From Rhodospirillales bacterium (GTDB lineage Bacteria; Pseudomonadota; Alphaproteobacteria; Rhodospirillales; Magnetospirillaceae): 64,000 bases of DNA. Shown here in pieces: positions 26,504 through 35,698 of the stretch. The notes beneath the pieces were generated by a model, which was not told where the DNA came from, made no database searches, and was given only the letters and a program-made list of their open reading frames with translations. A program made the position numbers and the translations under genes. How positions within the stretch are numbered: the first letter of the stretch is position 1; each line of letters starts with the position of its first letter. The stretch covers positions 1-64,000 of the forward strand of contig JACFNC010000005.1 of assembly GCA_019455065.1 (NCBI GenBank). The letters run 5' to 3'.

Positions 26504-27238
26504 CTACGGTACGTTGATGGGGCCGAGATCGCGATTGAGCGTGTAGTTGAAACTGCGCGAGAAGGGCAAAACCTGGTTGATGTGCTGGTCGATCCAGAGA
26601 TTGACCTCGGAGATGTGCGAGCGCGGCACGTACACCACATCGTAGCGGCGAACCGGCAGGTCCTCGTCCATCGACCTGCCTTCCAGGACCTGACGCAGGT
26701 TGATCGTCCGCATCATGGGCTTGTTGTCCTTGGTGCGCCGCAGGACCACGACCTCGTCGAGACGGGCCGTGGGCAGCAGGCCGCCCGCAGCGATCACCGC
26801 CTGGAGGATGCTGCTCGGCGCGGTCAGGGTAACGACCCCCGGCCGGCCGACCTCGCCGCCCACGAACACGACCTGAGAGTAGTAGGCGCGCGGAACCACG
26901 ACGACGTCGGGGCGGCGCAACTCCTTGGCGAACAGATCCTCGATCTCACGAGCGAGTTCGCCCGGAGTCTTGCCCGCGGCGACCACGGCGCCGATCACGG
27001 ACAGATGTATGCGTCCGTCAGGTCCAACCACGACGCGATCGCTGAACTCGGGATTGTAGACCAGCCGCACGTCAAGCTCGTCGGCGGGTTGTAGCCGGTA
27101 CTCGTCGGGACTGGCCTGCCACTTCTCGAACCGGCCGCTCGGCTGTTCGACGGGGTCTATCCCGGTTCCGCAGGCGGCCGTCAGAAGCAGGAAGAGAGCG
27201 CTGATCGCGATTCTGTACACAGGAATCTCTCTCCGCAT
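26504..27238 (-). CDS. Wza-type polysaccharide export lipoprotein (EPS locus A)
   Basis: A 244-residue outer-membrane export protein. ATG 27238 gives a lipoprotein signal (RIAISALFLLLTAAC, lipobox LTAAC, acylated Cys). A Poly_export domain follows (YRLQPADELDVRLVYNPEFSDRVVVGPDGRIHLSVIGAVVAAGKTPGEL), then an SLBB-like segment (VVFVGGEVGRPGVVTLTAPSSILQAVIAAGG). The C-terminus (LWIDQHINQVLPFSRSFNYTLNRDL) could form the amphipathic outer-membrane helix. It is divergent from the chain-length gene with a ~90-nt shared promoter region. It would form the exit channel for locus A polymer. Confidence 0.92.
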   Translation of the reverse strand: MRREIPVYRIAISALFLLLTAACGTGIDPVEQPSGRFEKWQASPDEYRLQPADELDVRLVYNPEFSDRVVVGPDGRIHLSVIGAVVAAGKTPGELAREIEDLFAKELRRPDVVVVPRAYYSQVVFVGGEVGRPGVVTLTAPSSILQAVIAAGGLLPTARLDEVVVLRRTKDNKPMMRTINLRQVLEGRSMDEDLPVRRYDVVYVPRSHISEVNLWIDQHINQVLPFSRSFNYTLNRDLGPINVP

Positions 27239-27330
27239 CTCACCAACCCCTGGATAGACCGCATAGAAGTTAGGTAATATTTCGGCCGCAAGCAATTGGG
27301 TTGAGGCGGGGGACGTCGGATGGCGGCACA

Positions 27331-28923
27331 ATGACGGCAATCGGGCCGATGCAATCCGGCACGACGGCTGGGGTGCGACCAAAGAGTCGGCAGTACACGC
27401 TTCGTGACGTTTTGACCCTGCTGTTTCATGACCGCCGTCTGCTGTCCCTGACATTCGCCCTGGTATTGTCGGTTTTTGCCGTTCTCGCGACGTTGCCTGA
27501 AATAACCTATGCTTCGAGCGCGCGGCTGCTCGTCCTTCCCAGCACCGACTACAGCATGCGCTCGGAACTGGGCGTCGAATTCGGCGCCCTTACCCTCGAC
27601 CAGGACCAGATCGTCCGGTCGGAAACGGAAATTATCGACAATCCAATCCTGATCGAGCGTGTGATCGAGGAGATCGGCCTCGACACCCTGTATCCCAAGA
27701 TCGCCCTGGATCAGCCGCCAGGGACCGTCTCCAAGATCAAGCGGTCGCTGTTCGGCGAGCCTGAGGTGCCGCAGGGCATCACCAAGGAACGCCAGAAGAT
27801 CAACGCCGCGGTGAAGCGTTTCGAAGACAGCCTCACGGTCGCGCCGGTCAAGGACTCGAGCGCCATCCGTCTGGCCTTCGCACATCCGGTTCCGGAACTC
27901 GCGTCCCGCGCGCTGAACGCCCTGATCGACGGCTACTTCGAGGAACGCAGGCGCATTTTCGGCACCGACAAGAGCCGGATGCTGGCTGTGCAGCGCGACG
28001 ACTTCGCCCTTCGGCTCCAGGAAATCGACATCTCGCTCGAACAGTTCAAGGAGCACAACAGCATCAGCTCCTTCGATGACCAGAAGTCGCTGACGCTCCG
28101 CCATCACGCCGATCTCCAGAGCGCCCTGATGGACACGGAGGCGCGGTTGAGCGAGGTGCGCAGCAGGTTCGACAGCCTGCGGACCACGCTGGGGCAGACG
28201 CAAAAAGAGATCGAGCTGTACGCCGAATCCGGTCAACAGGATTCCCGAGACACCGCGCGTGCCACACTGCTGACCCTTGAACTGCGGCGTAGCGAACTAC
28301 TCACCAAGTTCGTCGAGACCAGCCGGTTCGTGACCGACCTCGACCGCCTGATCGCCGACGTCAGGCGCGTCACCGAGATGACGGCGCCCAAACTGTCCGA
28401 CGTGCGCCGCCTGGGCCGCAATCCGGTCTACGACCAGCTCGAATCGGAAACCGTGCGCGTGCAGGCCGAGGCGGCGGCGCTGGAACGGCGGCGTGCCACC
28501 CTGGAACGGCAGGTGCGCGAATTGTCCGAGCGCCTGCTGCATTTCGACCGCATCGAGCGCGAATATCAATCCCTCGCCCTGAACCGGTCGCTCGTCGAGG
28601 AAAATCTGCGCACCTACACGCAAAAGGTCGAGGAAACCCGCATCCTCGAGGAGATGGACCGCCAGAAGCGGGCGAACATCCGGGTCATCGAGTCGCCCCA
28701 GGTTCCGACCGTCGGCAGCCGGACGCGCCTGATCATCCTGCTCGTCGGCGTGCTCGCGGCCTTCGTGGCCACCCTGGCCGTCGGCTTCCTTGCCGACGTC
28801 ACCCGCGACGTGATGATCACGCCCGATGCCGCCACGCGCGCCCTCGGGCTCGAGGTCTTGGTGGCCATCGGGTACAAGCCCGATCTGGCCGCACCCGCGG
28901 GGCCGGCGACGGTAAGCACGTGA
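27331..28923 (+). CDS. Wzz/GumC-type chain-length determinant (no kinase domain)
   Basis: A 530-residue polysaccharide co-polymerase of the inner membrane. One helix near residues 40-60 (LLSLTFALVLSVFAVLATL), a long periplasmic region with coiled coil (residues ~200-430), and a second helix near 470-490 (RLIILLVGVLAAFVATLAVGF) fit the GNVR/Wzz pattern. It ends with a short cytoplasmic tail and lacks the fused tyrosine kinase. The ATG 27331 is preferred to an upstream TTG. It starts the run chain length - flippase - polymerase - ATP-grasp, each overlapping the next. It pairs with the divergent Wza-type lipoprotein. Confidence 0.9.
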   Translation: MTAIGPMQSGTTAGVRPKSRQYTLRDVLTLLFHDRRLLSLTFALVLSVFAVLATLPEITYASSARLLVLPSTDYSMRSELGVEFGALTLDQDQIVRSETEIIDNPILIERVIEEIGLDTLYPKIALDQPPGTVSKIKRSLFGEPEVPQGITKERQKINAAVKRFEDSLTVAPVKDSSAIRLAFAHPVPELASRALNALIDGYFEERRRIFGTDKSRMLAVQRDDFALRLQEIDISLEQFKEHNSISSFDDQKSLTLRHHADLQSALMDTEARLSEVRSRFDSLRTTLGQTQKEIELYAESGQQDSRDTARATLLTLELRRSELLTKFVETSRFVTDLDRLIADVRRVTEMTAPKLSDVRRLGRNPVYDQLESETVRVQAEAAALERRRATLERQVRELSERLLHFDRIEREYQSLALNRSLVEENLRTYTQKVEETRILEEMDRQKRANIRVIESPQVPTVGSRTRLIILLVGVLAAFVATLAVGFLADVTRDVMITPDAATRALGLEVLVAIGYKPDLAAPAGPATVST

Positions 28924-30338
28924 AGCGCGACATCGTCGGTTACCTGCCGGTAAATATCATCCAGGCCGTGGCCGCGATGGCTCTCGTCGCGGTGTTTTCG
29001 CGGCTTCTCACAACCGAGGAGTATGGCCGGTACGCCGTCGCCTTCGCGGCAACGCAATTGGCCCAGGGCCTGATCTTCTACTGGCTGCATGCCTCGGTGG
29101 CCCGGTTTCACGAGGCGGCGCGCCGCGATGGCCGACTGGCCGAGCATTTGTCCACGACCTACGTGGCGCTCGCCGTGCTCAGCCTGGCAAGCATCGCGCT
29201 GTCCGTGGTCGCATTCGCTCTTTGGCCGACTCACACCGGTCTGGTCGCCGCGGCGGTGGCGGCGCTCGTGACGCGCTCGGCGATGACCGTGGGGCTGGAA
29301 ACGCATCGTGCCGCCCGCGATCCGCGGCGCTATTCCTATCTCGAAGCGACGCAACATTTTCTGTCGATCTCGGTGGGGGTCCTGTTGGTGGCGGCGATGG
29401 GGCTGCGGGAAGCGGCTCCGTTGATCGGCATCGCCGTGGCCAACGCCCTGTGCCTGCTCATCGATCTTCCGGCCATGGCCCGGATGGCGGGCGGTTTCGC
29501 GCCGCGCCGCGACACCCTCGATCAGTTCGCCCGCTATGGCGTGGCCGCGTCCGTGTCAATGTTGCTCGCCATCGCGCTCGTCACGGTCGACCGGTTCGTC
29601 ATCGGTTGGCTGATCGGGGACGCGGCGATCGGACTTTACGCGGTGGCGTTCGCGCTGGCGGACCGGCCGCTATCGATCATCTTTGGTTGGATCGGCATGT
29701 CGGTGATGCCGGTGGCGGTGATGGCCATGGAACGGGGCGGTGCCGCCGAGGCGCGGGCGGTGATGGTGCGCAACAGCAAGATCCTCCTGTTCCTGACGCT
29801 GCCCGCGGCCACCGGTCTGGCGATGATCGCCGAACCGATGGCGGCGCTGCTTGCGGGCCCGGAATTCCAGGGGCCCGCCGCCCAACTCGTTCCCTGGCTG
29901 GCTCTGGCCGGGGTGCTGCATGGTTTCGCCAACCACTTCGCGGCGCATCCCTTCCTGTTGCTCAAGCGCACCGATCTGCTGGCCCGGACGATGGCTTTGG
30001 CGTGTGTGGCGATGCTGGTGCTCAACATCGCTCTGCTGCCGGTGATGGGCCTCGCGGGCGCCGTCGTCGCCAGCGTCGGGGCTCATCTCGTGGTTCTGGT
30101 GGCCCGCCTGATCTGGGCCAGCCGCATCGGCCTGCCGGCGCCGATCGACCTTCCGACGGCGGCCAAGGCGCTGGCCGCTTGCGTGGTCATGGCCCTGGTC
30201 ATCGACGCCGTCCCGCATCCCTCGGGGGCGCTCGCCCTGGCGATTCTTATCCCCGTCGGCGCGGCCAGCTACGCCGCGGCGGCCCTGGTTCTCGACGTGG
30301 CCGGATGCCGAACGATGATTCGAAGGGGGGCGCGATGA
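28920..30338 (+). CDS. Wzx-type oligosaccharide flippase (EPS locus A)
   Basis: A 472-residue MOP-superfamily lipid-linked oligosaccharide flippase with about 12-14 predicted helices. It opens with VGYLPVNIIQAVAAMALVAVFSRLLTTEEYGRYAVAFA, the signature of polysaccharide_synt proteins, and has the mid-protein motif VDRFVIGWLIGDAAIGLYAVAFALA. It moves undecaprenyl-PP-linked repeat units to the periplasmic face. The GTG start overlaps the stop of the chain-length gene (GTGA), and its stop overlaps the next ATG (ATGA). Confidence 0.92.
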   Translation: MKRDIVGYLPVNIIQAVAAMALVAVFSRLLTTEEYGRYAVAFAATQLAQGLIFYWLHASVARFHEAARRDGRLAEHLSTTYVALAVLSLASIALSVVAFALWPTHTGLVAAAVAALVTRSAMTVGLETHRAARDPRRYSYLEATQHFLSISVGVLLVAAMGLREAAPLIGIAVANALCLLIDLPAMARMAGGFAPRRDTLDQFARYGVAASVSMLLAIALVTVDRFVIGWLIGDAAIGLYAVAFALADRPLSIIFGWIGMSVMPVAVMAMERGGAAEARAVMVRNSKILLFLTLPAATGLAMIAEPMAALLAGPEFQGPAAQLVPWLALAGVLHGFANHFAAHPFLLLKRTDLLARTMALACVAMLVLNIALLPVMGLAGAVVASVGAHLVVLVARLIWASRIGLPAPIDLPTAAKALAACVVMALVIDAVPHPSGALALAILIPVGAASYAAAALVLDVAGCRTMIRRGAR

Positions 30339-31720
30339 CGCCCCTTGCCCGCCCGGCCGAGCCGGGTGGAGCGCTGACCGCCCCGGCGGACGGTCCGGCA
30401 AAGCTGACCCTGGTCGGCCTAGTGATCTATTCCCTGGTCTCCCCAGCCTTCCTCAACTGGGTGGGCATCCCCTACGACGTCCCGGGCGGTCTGATCCTGT
30501 GGAAGCTGCATCCCGGAACCTACGTGATCGGGCTCGCGCATTTGTGGTTCCTGATGCAGGACAATCCCCTGCGGACGGCCGTCCGCGCCTTTGGCGAGCG
30601 CCCGGCGTTGGGCCTGCTGGGCGTGGTGGCGACCATGCTGTTGGTATATTCGAATCTGCGTTACGGCCCGTCCGGCTCGGCCTTCGTGATCGACAGCCTG
30701 CTCGTGCCGGTGCTGGCGGGGTTCACCCTGCTCGGCGCGTCGGTCGAGGCGCGGGCGCTGGTCTTCCGGGTTCTTCTGGGACTGACGCTCGCCAACGGGG
30801 TCATCGGCATCGTCGAAGCCGTGACCCAAAGCCGCGTCGTTCCCTACCTCATCGGCGATCGCGAGGTGATCGAGGAATTCTTTCGCGCCACCGCGCTCGG
30901 CGGCCATCCCCTGTCCAACTCCCTGCGAACCGCGATCACCCTTTGCTGCGCCTTGCTGTTCGCGCATCGGCCCTTCGTCGTCTCGGTGCTCATCGGCATC
31001 CTGCTCATGTCGCTGCTCGCCTTCGGCAGCCGCGCCGCCACCATCCTGTCGGGCGCCTTCCTGGCGGGCTGGATGGCCCTGCGCCTGGTGGGGTCGGTTC
31101 GCACCCTCGCCCTCAACTACCGCGCGGTTCTGTTCACGATCGTCGCCCTTGCCGTGGTGGTGGGCGCGGTGGCCGCCGGGTTGGCCGTGCTCAACCTCGG
31201 TGTGCGGGTGATCGAGACGTTTTATTGGGACCGCAGCGCCAACTCGCGTCTGCTGGCGTTCCTCGTGTTTGATTTCGTGTCGCCGGCCGAACTGCTGATC
31301 GGCGTCAGCCCGGCCCGCATCGACGAATTGTTGACCATCCTCAACACCAAGACGGCGCTGACGGACATCGAGAATTTGTGGATTCTGTTCATCCTCCAAT
31401 TCGGGGTCGTCGCGTTCTTGCTGCTGTTCGGGACGCTGCTTGCCGCGATCGTCTCGCTCGTCCGGCAAAGCCCGCTGCCGCTCAAGATGGCGGCGCTGCT
31501 CTTCCTCATCCTCATTTCCAGCAACAATTCCCTAGCGGCCAAGAGCCAGAACCTCACGCTTTTCATGGCAATTCTGATCGGCGGCCGCGCCGTTCACGAA
31601 CTGCACCGCAGGAAGGAGGAGGCGCCCGCCGCATCCGAGGCGTGGCCCACGGTCGTGGCGCCCACCGTCTGGGGGCCGCGGGCTCAGCCCACCCTGTTGC
31701 GCCTTCCCGGACAAGCGTGA
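30335..31720 (+). CDS. Wzy-type polysaccharide polymerase (VpsF-like membrane protein)
   Basis: A 461-residue protein with roughly ten hydrophobic helices and a periplasmic loop before the last helices (LNLGVRVIETFYWDRSANSRLLAFLVFDFVSPAELLIG). Position between a flippase and glycan-modifying genes, length and topology suggest the repeat-unit polymerase. The NSR and (R)LLAF sequence near the large loop resembles VpsF/EpsG-type EPS polymerases, but Wzy proteins are poorly conserved, so the assignment rests largely on context. The ATG overlaps the upstream stop (ATGA), and TGATG joins it to the next gene. Confidence 0.8.
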   Translation: MTPLARPAEPGGALTAPADGPAKLTLVGLVIYSLVSPAFLNWVGIPYDVPGGLILWKLHPGTYVIGLAHLWFLMQDNPLRTAVRAFGERPALGLLGVVATMLLVYSNLRYGPSGSAFVIDSLLVPVLAGFTLLGASVEARALVFRVLLGLTLANGVIGIVEAVTQSRVVPYLIGDREVIEEFFRATALGGHPLSNSLRTAITLCCALLFAHRPFVVSVLIGILLMSLLAFGSRAATILSGAFLAGWMALRLVGSVRTLALNYRAVLFTIVALAVVVGAVAAGLAVLNLGVRVIETFYWDRSANSRLLAFLVFDFVSPAELLIGVSPARIDELLTILNTKTALTDIENLWILFILQFGVVAFLLLFGTLLAAIVSLVRQSPLPLKMAALLFLILISSNNSLAAKSQNLTLFMAILIGGRAVHELHRRKEEAPAASEAWPTVVAPTVWGPRAQPTLLRLPGQA

Positions 31721-32895
31721 TGACGCTACCCGCGGCCGTCGTGATCGGCGCGGGGGTGAACGGGCTGGGCGTCGTGCGCAGCCTGGCCGCGGGCGGCGTT
31801 CCTGTCCATCTCCTCGATGCCGACCCCTCGCTTCCCGCCATGCGGACGCGGCGGGCACGGGTGGGGGTGGTGCCTCGGGCGGAAGGGGAGCCGCTGATCG
31901 CGGCGCTGCTCGCCCTGCGCGCCGAACTCGGGCCCGCGCCGGTTCTCTTTCCAACGCTGGACGAGTCGGTCGAAACCTTGTCGCGCTCCCGCGCGCGGCT
32001 GGGCGACTGTCGTCTGCGCCTTCCGCCCCAAGAGGTCCTCGACGCCCTGGTTACCAAGAATGGCTTCCAGGAGCTGGCGGAACGTCACGGCGCTCGCGTA
32101 CCTGCCGCGGTGCGGGTCCGCGACGTTGCCGACCTCGAATCGCTCGGCGGCTTGCGCTACCCCTGCGCGGTCAAGCCGGATGTGCATACGCCGGCCTACG
32201 ATGCGCGCTTCGCCAAGGCGTATCGCGTCGACACGGCGGACGAGGCGCGACGGTTGTGTGAGGCCATTCTCGAAGTGATGCCCGGAATCGTGGTGCAAGA
32301 ATGGATCCAGGGCGACGACTCCGAGATCTATTTCTGCCTCCAGTATCGAAACGCGGAAAACCGGTCCGTCGCTTCTTTCACCGGACGGAAGATACGTGCC
32401 TGGCCGCGCGAGATCGGGGCGACGGCAAGCTGCGTGCCGGCGCCGGAAGCGGCGGCGGCGTTGGAGGAGGCGACGGAGCAATTCTTCGGGCGGTTGCGGG
32501 TGGTGGGGATGTGCGGCATGGAGTACAAGCGCGACCGGCGCGACGGACGGTACTACATGGTCGAGCCCACGGTCGGCCGCACGGACGCCCAGGAGGAGGT
32601 TGCCACCCTGAACGGCGTCAACATTCCCCTGGCCGCCTATGCCGAGGAATGCGGCCTTCCCGCGCCGAGGCCGGTGGCGCCCCGGCGCCCCGTGATGTGG
32701 ATGCGCGACGCCTTGGCCGAGTTCCAGGCGCGGCGCGCCGGTCCGGTGGTTCACGGGCCGCCGGCCGGCAGCAGGCTGGTGGACGGATTGTGGCGCGCCG
32801 CCGACCCGTTGCCGGCCCTGGCGGCCTACCCGGTGCGGGCGACCGAGTGGATCGTCGGCCGGATGTCCCGCAGGCTGTCGCAAAGGTCGAGATAG
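31720..32895 (+). CDS. ATP-grasp carboxylate-amine ligase (EPS locus A)
   Basis: A 391-residue ATP-grasp protein. The N-terminal pre-ATP-grasp fold has AAVVIGAGVNGLGVVRSLAAGGVPVHLLDAD. The central part shows the ATP-binding Lys region (YPCAVKPDVHTPAY), IVVQEWIQGDDSEIYFCLQY, and the metal site CGMEYKRDRRDGRYYMVEPTVGRTDAQ (Glu and Arg). The family joins a carboxylate to an amine through an acyl phosphate. In EPS loci it may add an amino acid to a uronic acid, but the substrate is not evident. The 3' end overlaps the convergent GT4 gene by 70 nt. It ends the rightward operon. Confidence 0.85.
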   Translation: MTLPAAVVIGAGVNGLGVVRSLAAGGVPVHLLDADPSLPAMRTRRARVGVVPRAEGEPLIAALLALRAELGPAPVLFPTLDESVETLSRSRARLGDCRLRLPPQEVLDALVTKNGFQELAERHGARVPAAVRVRDVADLESLGGLRYPCAVKPDVHTPAYDARFAKAYRVDTADEARRLCEAILEVMPGIVVQEWIQGDDSEIYFCLQYRNAENRSVASFTGRKIRAWPREIGATASCVPAPEAAAALEEATEQFFGRLRVVGMCGMEYKRDRRDGRYYMVEPTVGRTDAQEEVATLNGVNIPLAAYAEECGLPAPRPVAPRRPVMWMRDALAEFQARRAGPVVHGPPAGSRLVDGLWRAADPLPALAAYPVRATEWIVGRMSRRLSQRSR

Positions 32896-34001
32896 CGGTC
32901 GGCCGAGGCCGCCACGCCGTATTTCGAGGCCCGGGCGCGCAATGCCGGCGCGGGCGGCGGCGAATCCAGGGTGTCCAGGATGGCCTCGGCCAGTCCTTCC
33001 GCATCGCCCACCGGTACCAGCGGTCCCAGCCGCCCGTCCTCCAACAGTTCCCTCGGGCCGCCAGGGCAATCGGTGCTGACCACGGGCGTGCCGCACGCCA
33101 TCGCCTCCACCAGCACCAGCCCGAAGCCCTCGTAGCGCGACGACATGACGACGGCGGCGGCGCGGGCGAAATAGGGCGCCACGTCGGGTACGTTGCCGGG
33201 GAGGTGTACGACATCGCGAAGGCCGCTCTCGTCGATCAGCCGCTCCAGCTCCCCGCGGCAGGGTCCTTCGCCCAGAATCAGCAACCGGGCGGGACGGCGG
33301 CCGGCGACCACGGCGAAGGCCCGGATCAGGGTTGCGAAATCCTTTAGCGGGACCAGACGGCCTGCGGCGACGATGACCGGCGGTCCGTCTCCGGCCAGCC
33401 ATTGATGCGGTGCGGGCAAGGCGGCGCGGCTGGCGAAGCCCTCGTCGACCACCGGATTGGGTATCACCGTGATCAAGCGGCGCGGCAAATGCGCGGATTC
33501 GGCCAAGGCGTCGGCGGCGCTGTCGGATACGGCCACGATGGCGTCGGCGCGCGGATAGACCAGCCTCGCCAGCAGCGGCATGATCCGATGTTGCCAGCTT
33601 GGTTCAGACATCGCCTGGAGCGAAGCCACCGAGTGCTCGCCGACGATGATGCGGGTGTCGACGCCAGCCATCGCGCGCGCCCAGACGGCGATGACGTTGT
33701 TGTGGCTGATGGCCGAAATCAGCGCCGCCGGACGCCGCCGGCGCAGCCAGCCTGCGAGTCGCGGCAAGGCGGTGATCGCCCGTCCGGCGCCCAGGTCCTC
33801 GACGGGCAGCCCGAATCCGTCTGCTTCGGCAACCAGCTCACCGATCGCCTGGTCAAGAACGAGATGCACGGCGCGGCCGCGCGTGCGAAACGCGGCGGCC
33901 AGTCTGAGAACGGTGCGCTCGGCGCCTCCCATTTTCAGATGGGGTAGGTAGAAGGCAATGGACCCGCTCGGCCCGGAGTGTCTGGGTATCCCCATTTTCA
34001 T
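32826..34001 (-). CDS. GT4 glycosyltransferase (EPS locus A)
   Basis: A 391-residue GT-B transferase with GSIAFYLPHLKMGGAERTVLRLA at the N-terminus (typical acceptor-domain GG loop). The donor domain has VIVAAGRLVPLKDFATLIRAFA, LLILGEGPCRGELERLI, VHLPGNVPDVAPYFARAAAVVMSSRYEGFGLVLVEAMACGTPVVSTDCPGGPREL (E-x7-E) and PLVPVGDAEGLAEAIL. An in-frame second ATG lies at 33995. It is transcribed alone toward the ATP-grasp gene, overlapping its end by 70 nt, an unusually long convergent overlap. Confidence 0.9.
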   Translation of the reverse strand: MKMGIPRHSGPSGSIAFYLPHLKMGGAERTVLRLAAAFRTRGRAVHLVLDQAIGELVAEADGFGLPVEDLGAGRAITALPRLAGWLRRRRPAALISAISHNNVIAVWARAMAGVDTRIIVGEHSVASLQAMSEPSWQHRIMPLLARLVYPRADAIVAVSDSAADALAESAHLPRRLITVIPNPVVDEGFASRAALPAPHQWLAGDGPPVIVAAGRLVPLKDFATLIRAFAVVAGRRPARLLILGEGPCRGELERLIDESGLRDVVHLPGNVPDVAPYFARAAAVVMSSRYEGFGLVLVEAMACGTPVVSTDCPGGPRELLEDGRLGPLVPVGDAEGLAEAILDTLDSPPPAPALRARASKYGVAASADRYLDLCDSLRDIRPTIHSVARTG

Positions 34002-34100
34002 GGATTCAGCGTCGTTTTCGCGCGGCCGGCTGTCAACGAGATTTCCTTCGTACTAATTCGTATGGTAGCTGGATGTGATCGAAAGTACGGAGGATGAGCC

Positions 34101-35099
34101 ATGGGCCTGCTGCGATCGGTGGCGATCGGCACCGGCTGCGACCGTCTTCCGCGCGCCCTGATGGGCGGGGCGGGCATCATCCTGATGTTCCACGGGGTGC
34201 GTCCGGCGCCCGAGGGCTGGCGGGGTGATTACGGTCTGACGGTAACCCCCGAGATGCTGCGCGCCTATCTGCGTCTGGTGATCGCCGAAGGTTACCAGCC
34301 GCTGCCGATGTCCGAGGCGATGACGTGGCTCGATCGGCCACCGCGCCGCGGTCGGCGTTTCGTGGCGGTCACCTTCGACGACGGCTACCGCGACAATCAC
34401 GACGTTGCACTGCCCGTTCTCCAGGAACTGGGCGTTCCGGCCACGGTCTACGTGACCACCGGGTTCATCGACCGCATGCACCTTCCATGGTGGCTGATCC
34501 TCGAGGCGGCGATCGCCGCGAACGACGAAGTGACCATGGCCTGGGGAGAGGGCGAGATTCGTCTGGCCACCAAGGGGGGGCCGGCCAAGGACGCGGCCTA
34601 TGCGAAACTGTCGAGGCTGCTGGTCGCCGCGCCGGCCGCGGATGCCGATCGGGCGGCCATCGATCTCGCCCATCGGTGCGGAATCGACGAGGTCGGCATG
34701 CTCGATCGCCACTTTCTCGACTGGGACGGCGTGCGTGCCCTGGCCGCCTCGGGGTTGGTCGAAATCGGCGCCCACTGCGTCACCCACATCCGCCTTGCGG
34801 GGCTGCCGATGGCGGGCGCGGTCGCCGAGATGGACGGATCACGCCGCCGCATCGAGGCGATGCTCGAAAAGCCGGTGACCCACCTGGCGTATCCTTACGG
34901 CGATCAGGCCGCGATCAACGGCGCGACCATTGACGCCGCCCGCAATCTCGGCTTCGCCAGCGCCGTCATCGGTTACGGCCGGGTCGTGCGGCGCACGACG
35001 AACCGCCATGCCCTTCCGCGAATCGCGTTGGGGAGTGCCGAAACCCTGACCGACCTCAGGGTACGCATGACCGGCGCGGGCGATCTTCTGGGGTCCTAG
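34101..35099 (+). CDS. NodB-type polysaccharide deacetylase (EPS locus A)
   Basis: A 332-residue carbohydrate esterase family 4 protein. The metal/catalytic motif 1 is in FVAVTFDDGYRDNHDVALPVLQELGVPATVYVTTGFID, preceded by ILMFHGVRP, and motif 2 is in LVEIGAHCVTHIRLAGLP with the two metal His. Later THLAYPYGDQAAINGAT matches motif 3. It would remove N-acetyl (or O-acetyl) groups from glycan. No signal peptide is obvious, so it may act on lipid-linked intermediates in the cytoplasm, or a non-classical N-terminus is used. GGAGG lies at good spacing before the ATG. Confidence 0.92.
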   Translation: MGLLRSVAIGTGCDRLPRALMGGAGIILMFHGVRPAPEGWRGDYGLTVTPEMLRAYLRLVIAEGYQPLPMSEAMTWLDRPPRRGRRFVAVTFDDGYRDNHDVALPVLQELGVPATVYVTTGFIDRMHLPWWLILEAAIAANDEVTMAWGEGEIRLATKGGPAKDAAYAKLSRLLVAAPAADADRAAIDLAHRCGIDEVGMLDRHFLDWDGVRALAASGLVEIGAHCVTHIRLAGLPMAGAVAEMDGSRRRIEAMLEKPVTHLAYPYGDQAAINGATIDAARNLGFASAVIGYGRVVRRTTNRHALPRIALGSAETLTDLRVRMTGAGDLLGS

Positions 35100-35698
35100 T
35101 AGACCTTGTGGTCGTAGATGTTGTAGCGCGACACGTCCATCCGATAGGCGCCATCCAGGGTTTGGACGATCATCTCCATGGGTATGTTGCGCAGTTCCAG
35201 TGTCGTGTCTTCGGCGATGTAGACGTCGAAAATCCCGTGTCCCGGGGGGTTGTATCCGTTGACGCTGCCATCGAAACGGTTGACGCGGTGGCCGTCACGG
35301 ATGATCTCGAGCAAGGGATGGCCGTTGCCGGGGATGGTGTCCCATTGGCGGAAGGGCGGCGCCTTGGTGCGCAGGATGAAGTGGGTCACGTAATAGCCCC
35401 CGCTGCGCGGTCCGATGTAGTAGCCGAGATTGCGCAGCGTCATGCGCATCCACAGGTCGGGGCGGCCGTCCGGCTGGATGGTTTCCGTCGCCGACACCCC
35501 GTCGCGCCCGATATCGTGGCCCAGAATGTAGATGCCGGGCGGCGGCGGCACCTGGGCGCTTGCCACGCTTGCCCACAGCGCGCCGAGTACACCCAGCAGG
35601 CCGGCACCGAGGCGTCGCCGCCGCTTGGAGCTACAAGCGCTTGTAGAGCACCTTCGGAATGTACATGCGCCGCTTGTTGAAGACCGCTCCCACCACAT
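35096..35698 (-). CDS. secreted protein of unknown function
   Basis: About 200 residues. The only ATG start (35698) lies 68 nt inside the upstream CpsD-like gene and gives a long N-region (~28 residues, Arg/Lys/Ser-rich) before a hydrophobic stretch (LGAGLLGVLGALWASVASAQ), a plausible signal peptide cleaved near residue 49. A shorter start would need a CTG codon. The mature part is compact and rich in Tyr, Gly and aromatic residues (GYYIGPRSGGYYVTHFILRTK, LEIIRDGHRVNRFDGSVNGYNPPGHGIFDVYI), suggestive of a beta-sandwich. No family is recognised. Coupling to the kinase-like gene suggests a role in EPS assembly. The 3' end overlaps the convergent deacetylase gene by 4 nt. Confidence 0.65.
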   Translation of the reverse strand: MWWERSSTSGACTFRRCSTSACSSKRRRRLGAGLLGVLGALWASVASAQVPPPPGIYILGHDIGRDGVSATETIQPDGRPDLWMRMTLRNLGYYIGPRSGGYYVTHFILRTKAPPFRQWDTIPGNGHPLLEIIRDGHRVNRFDGSVNGYNPPGHGIFDVYIAEDTTLELRNIPMEMIVQTLDGAYRMDVSRYNIYDHKVY

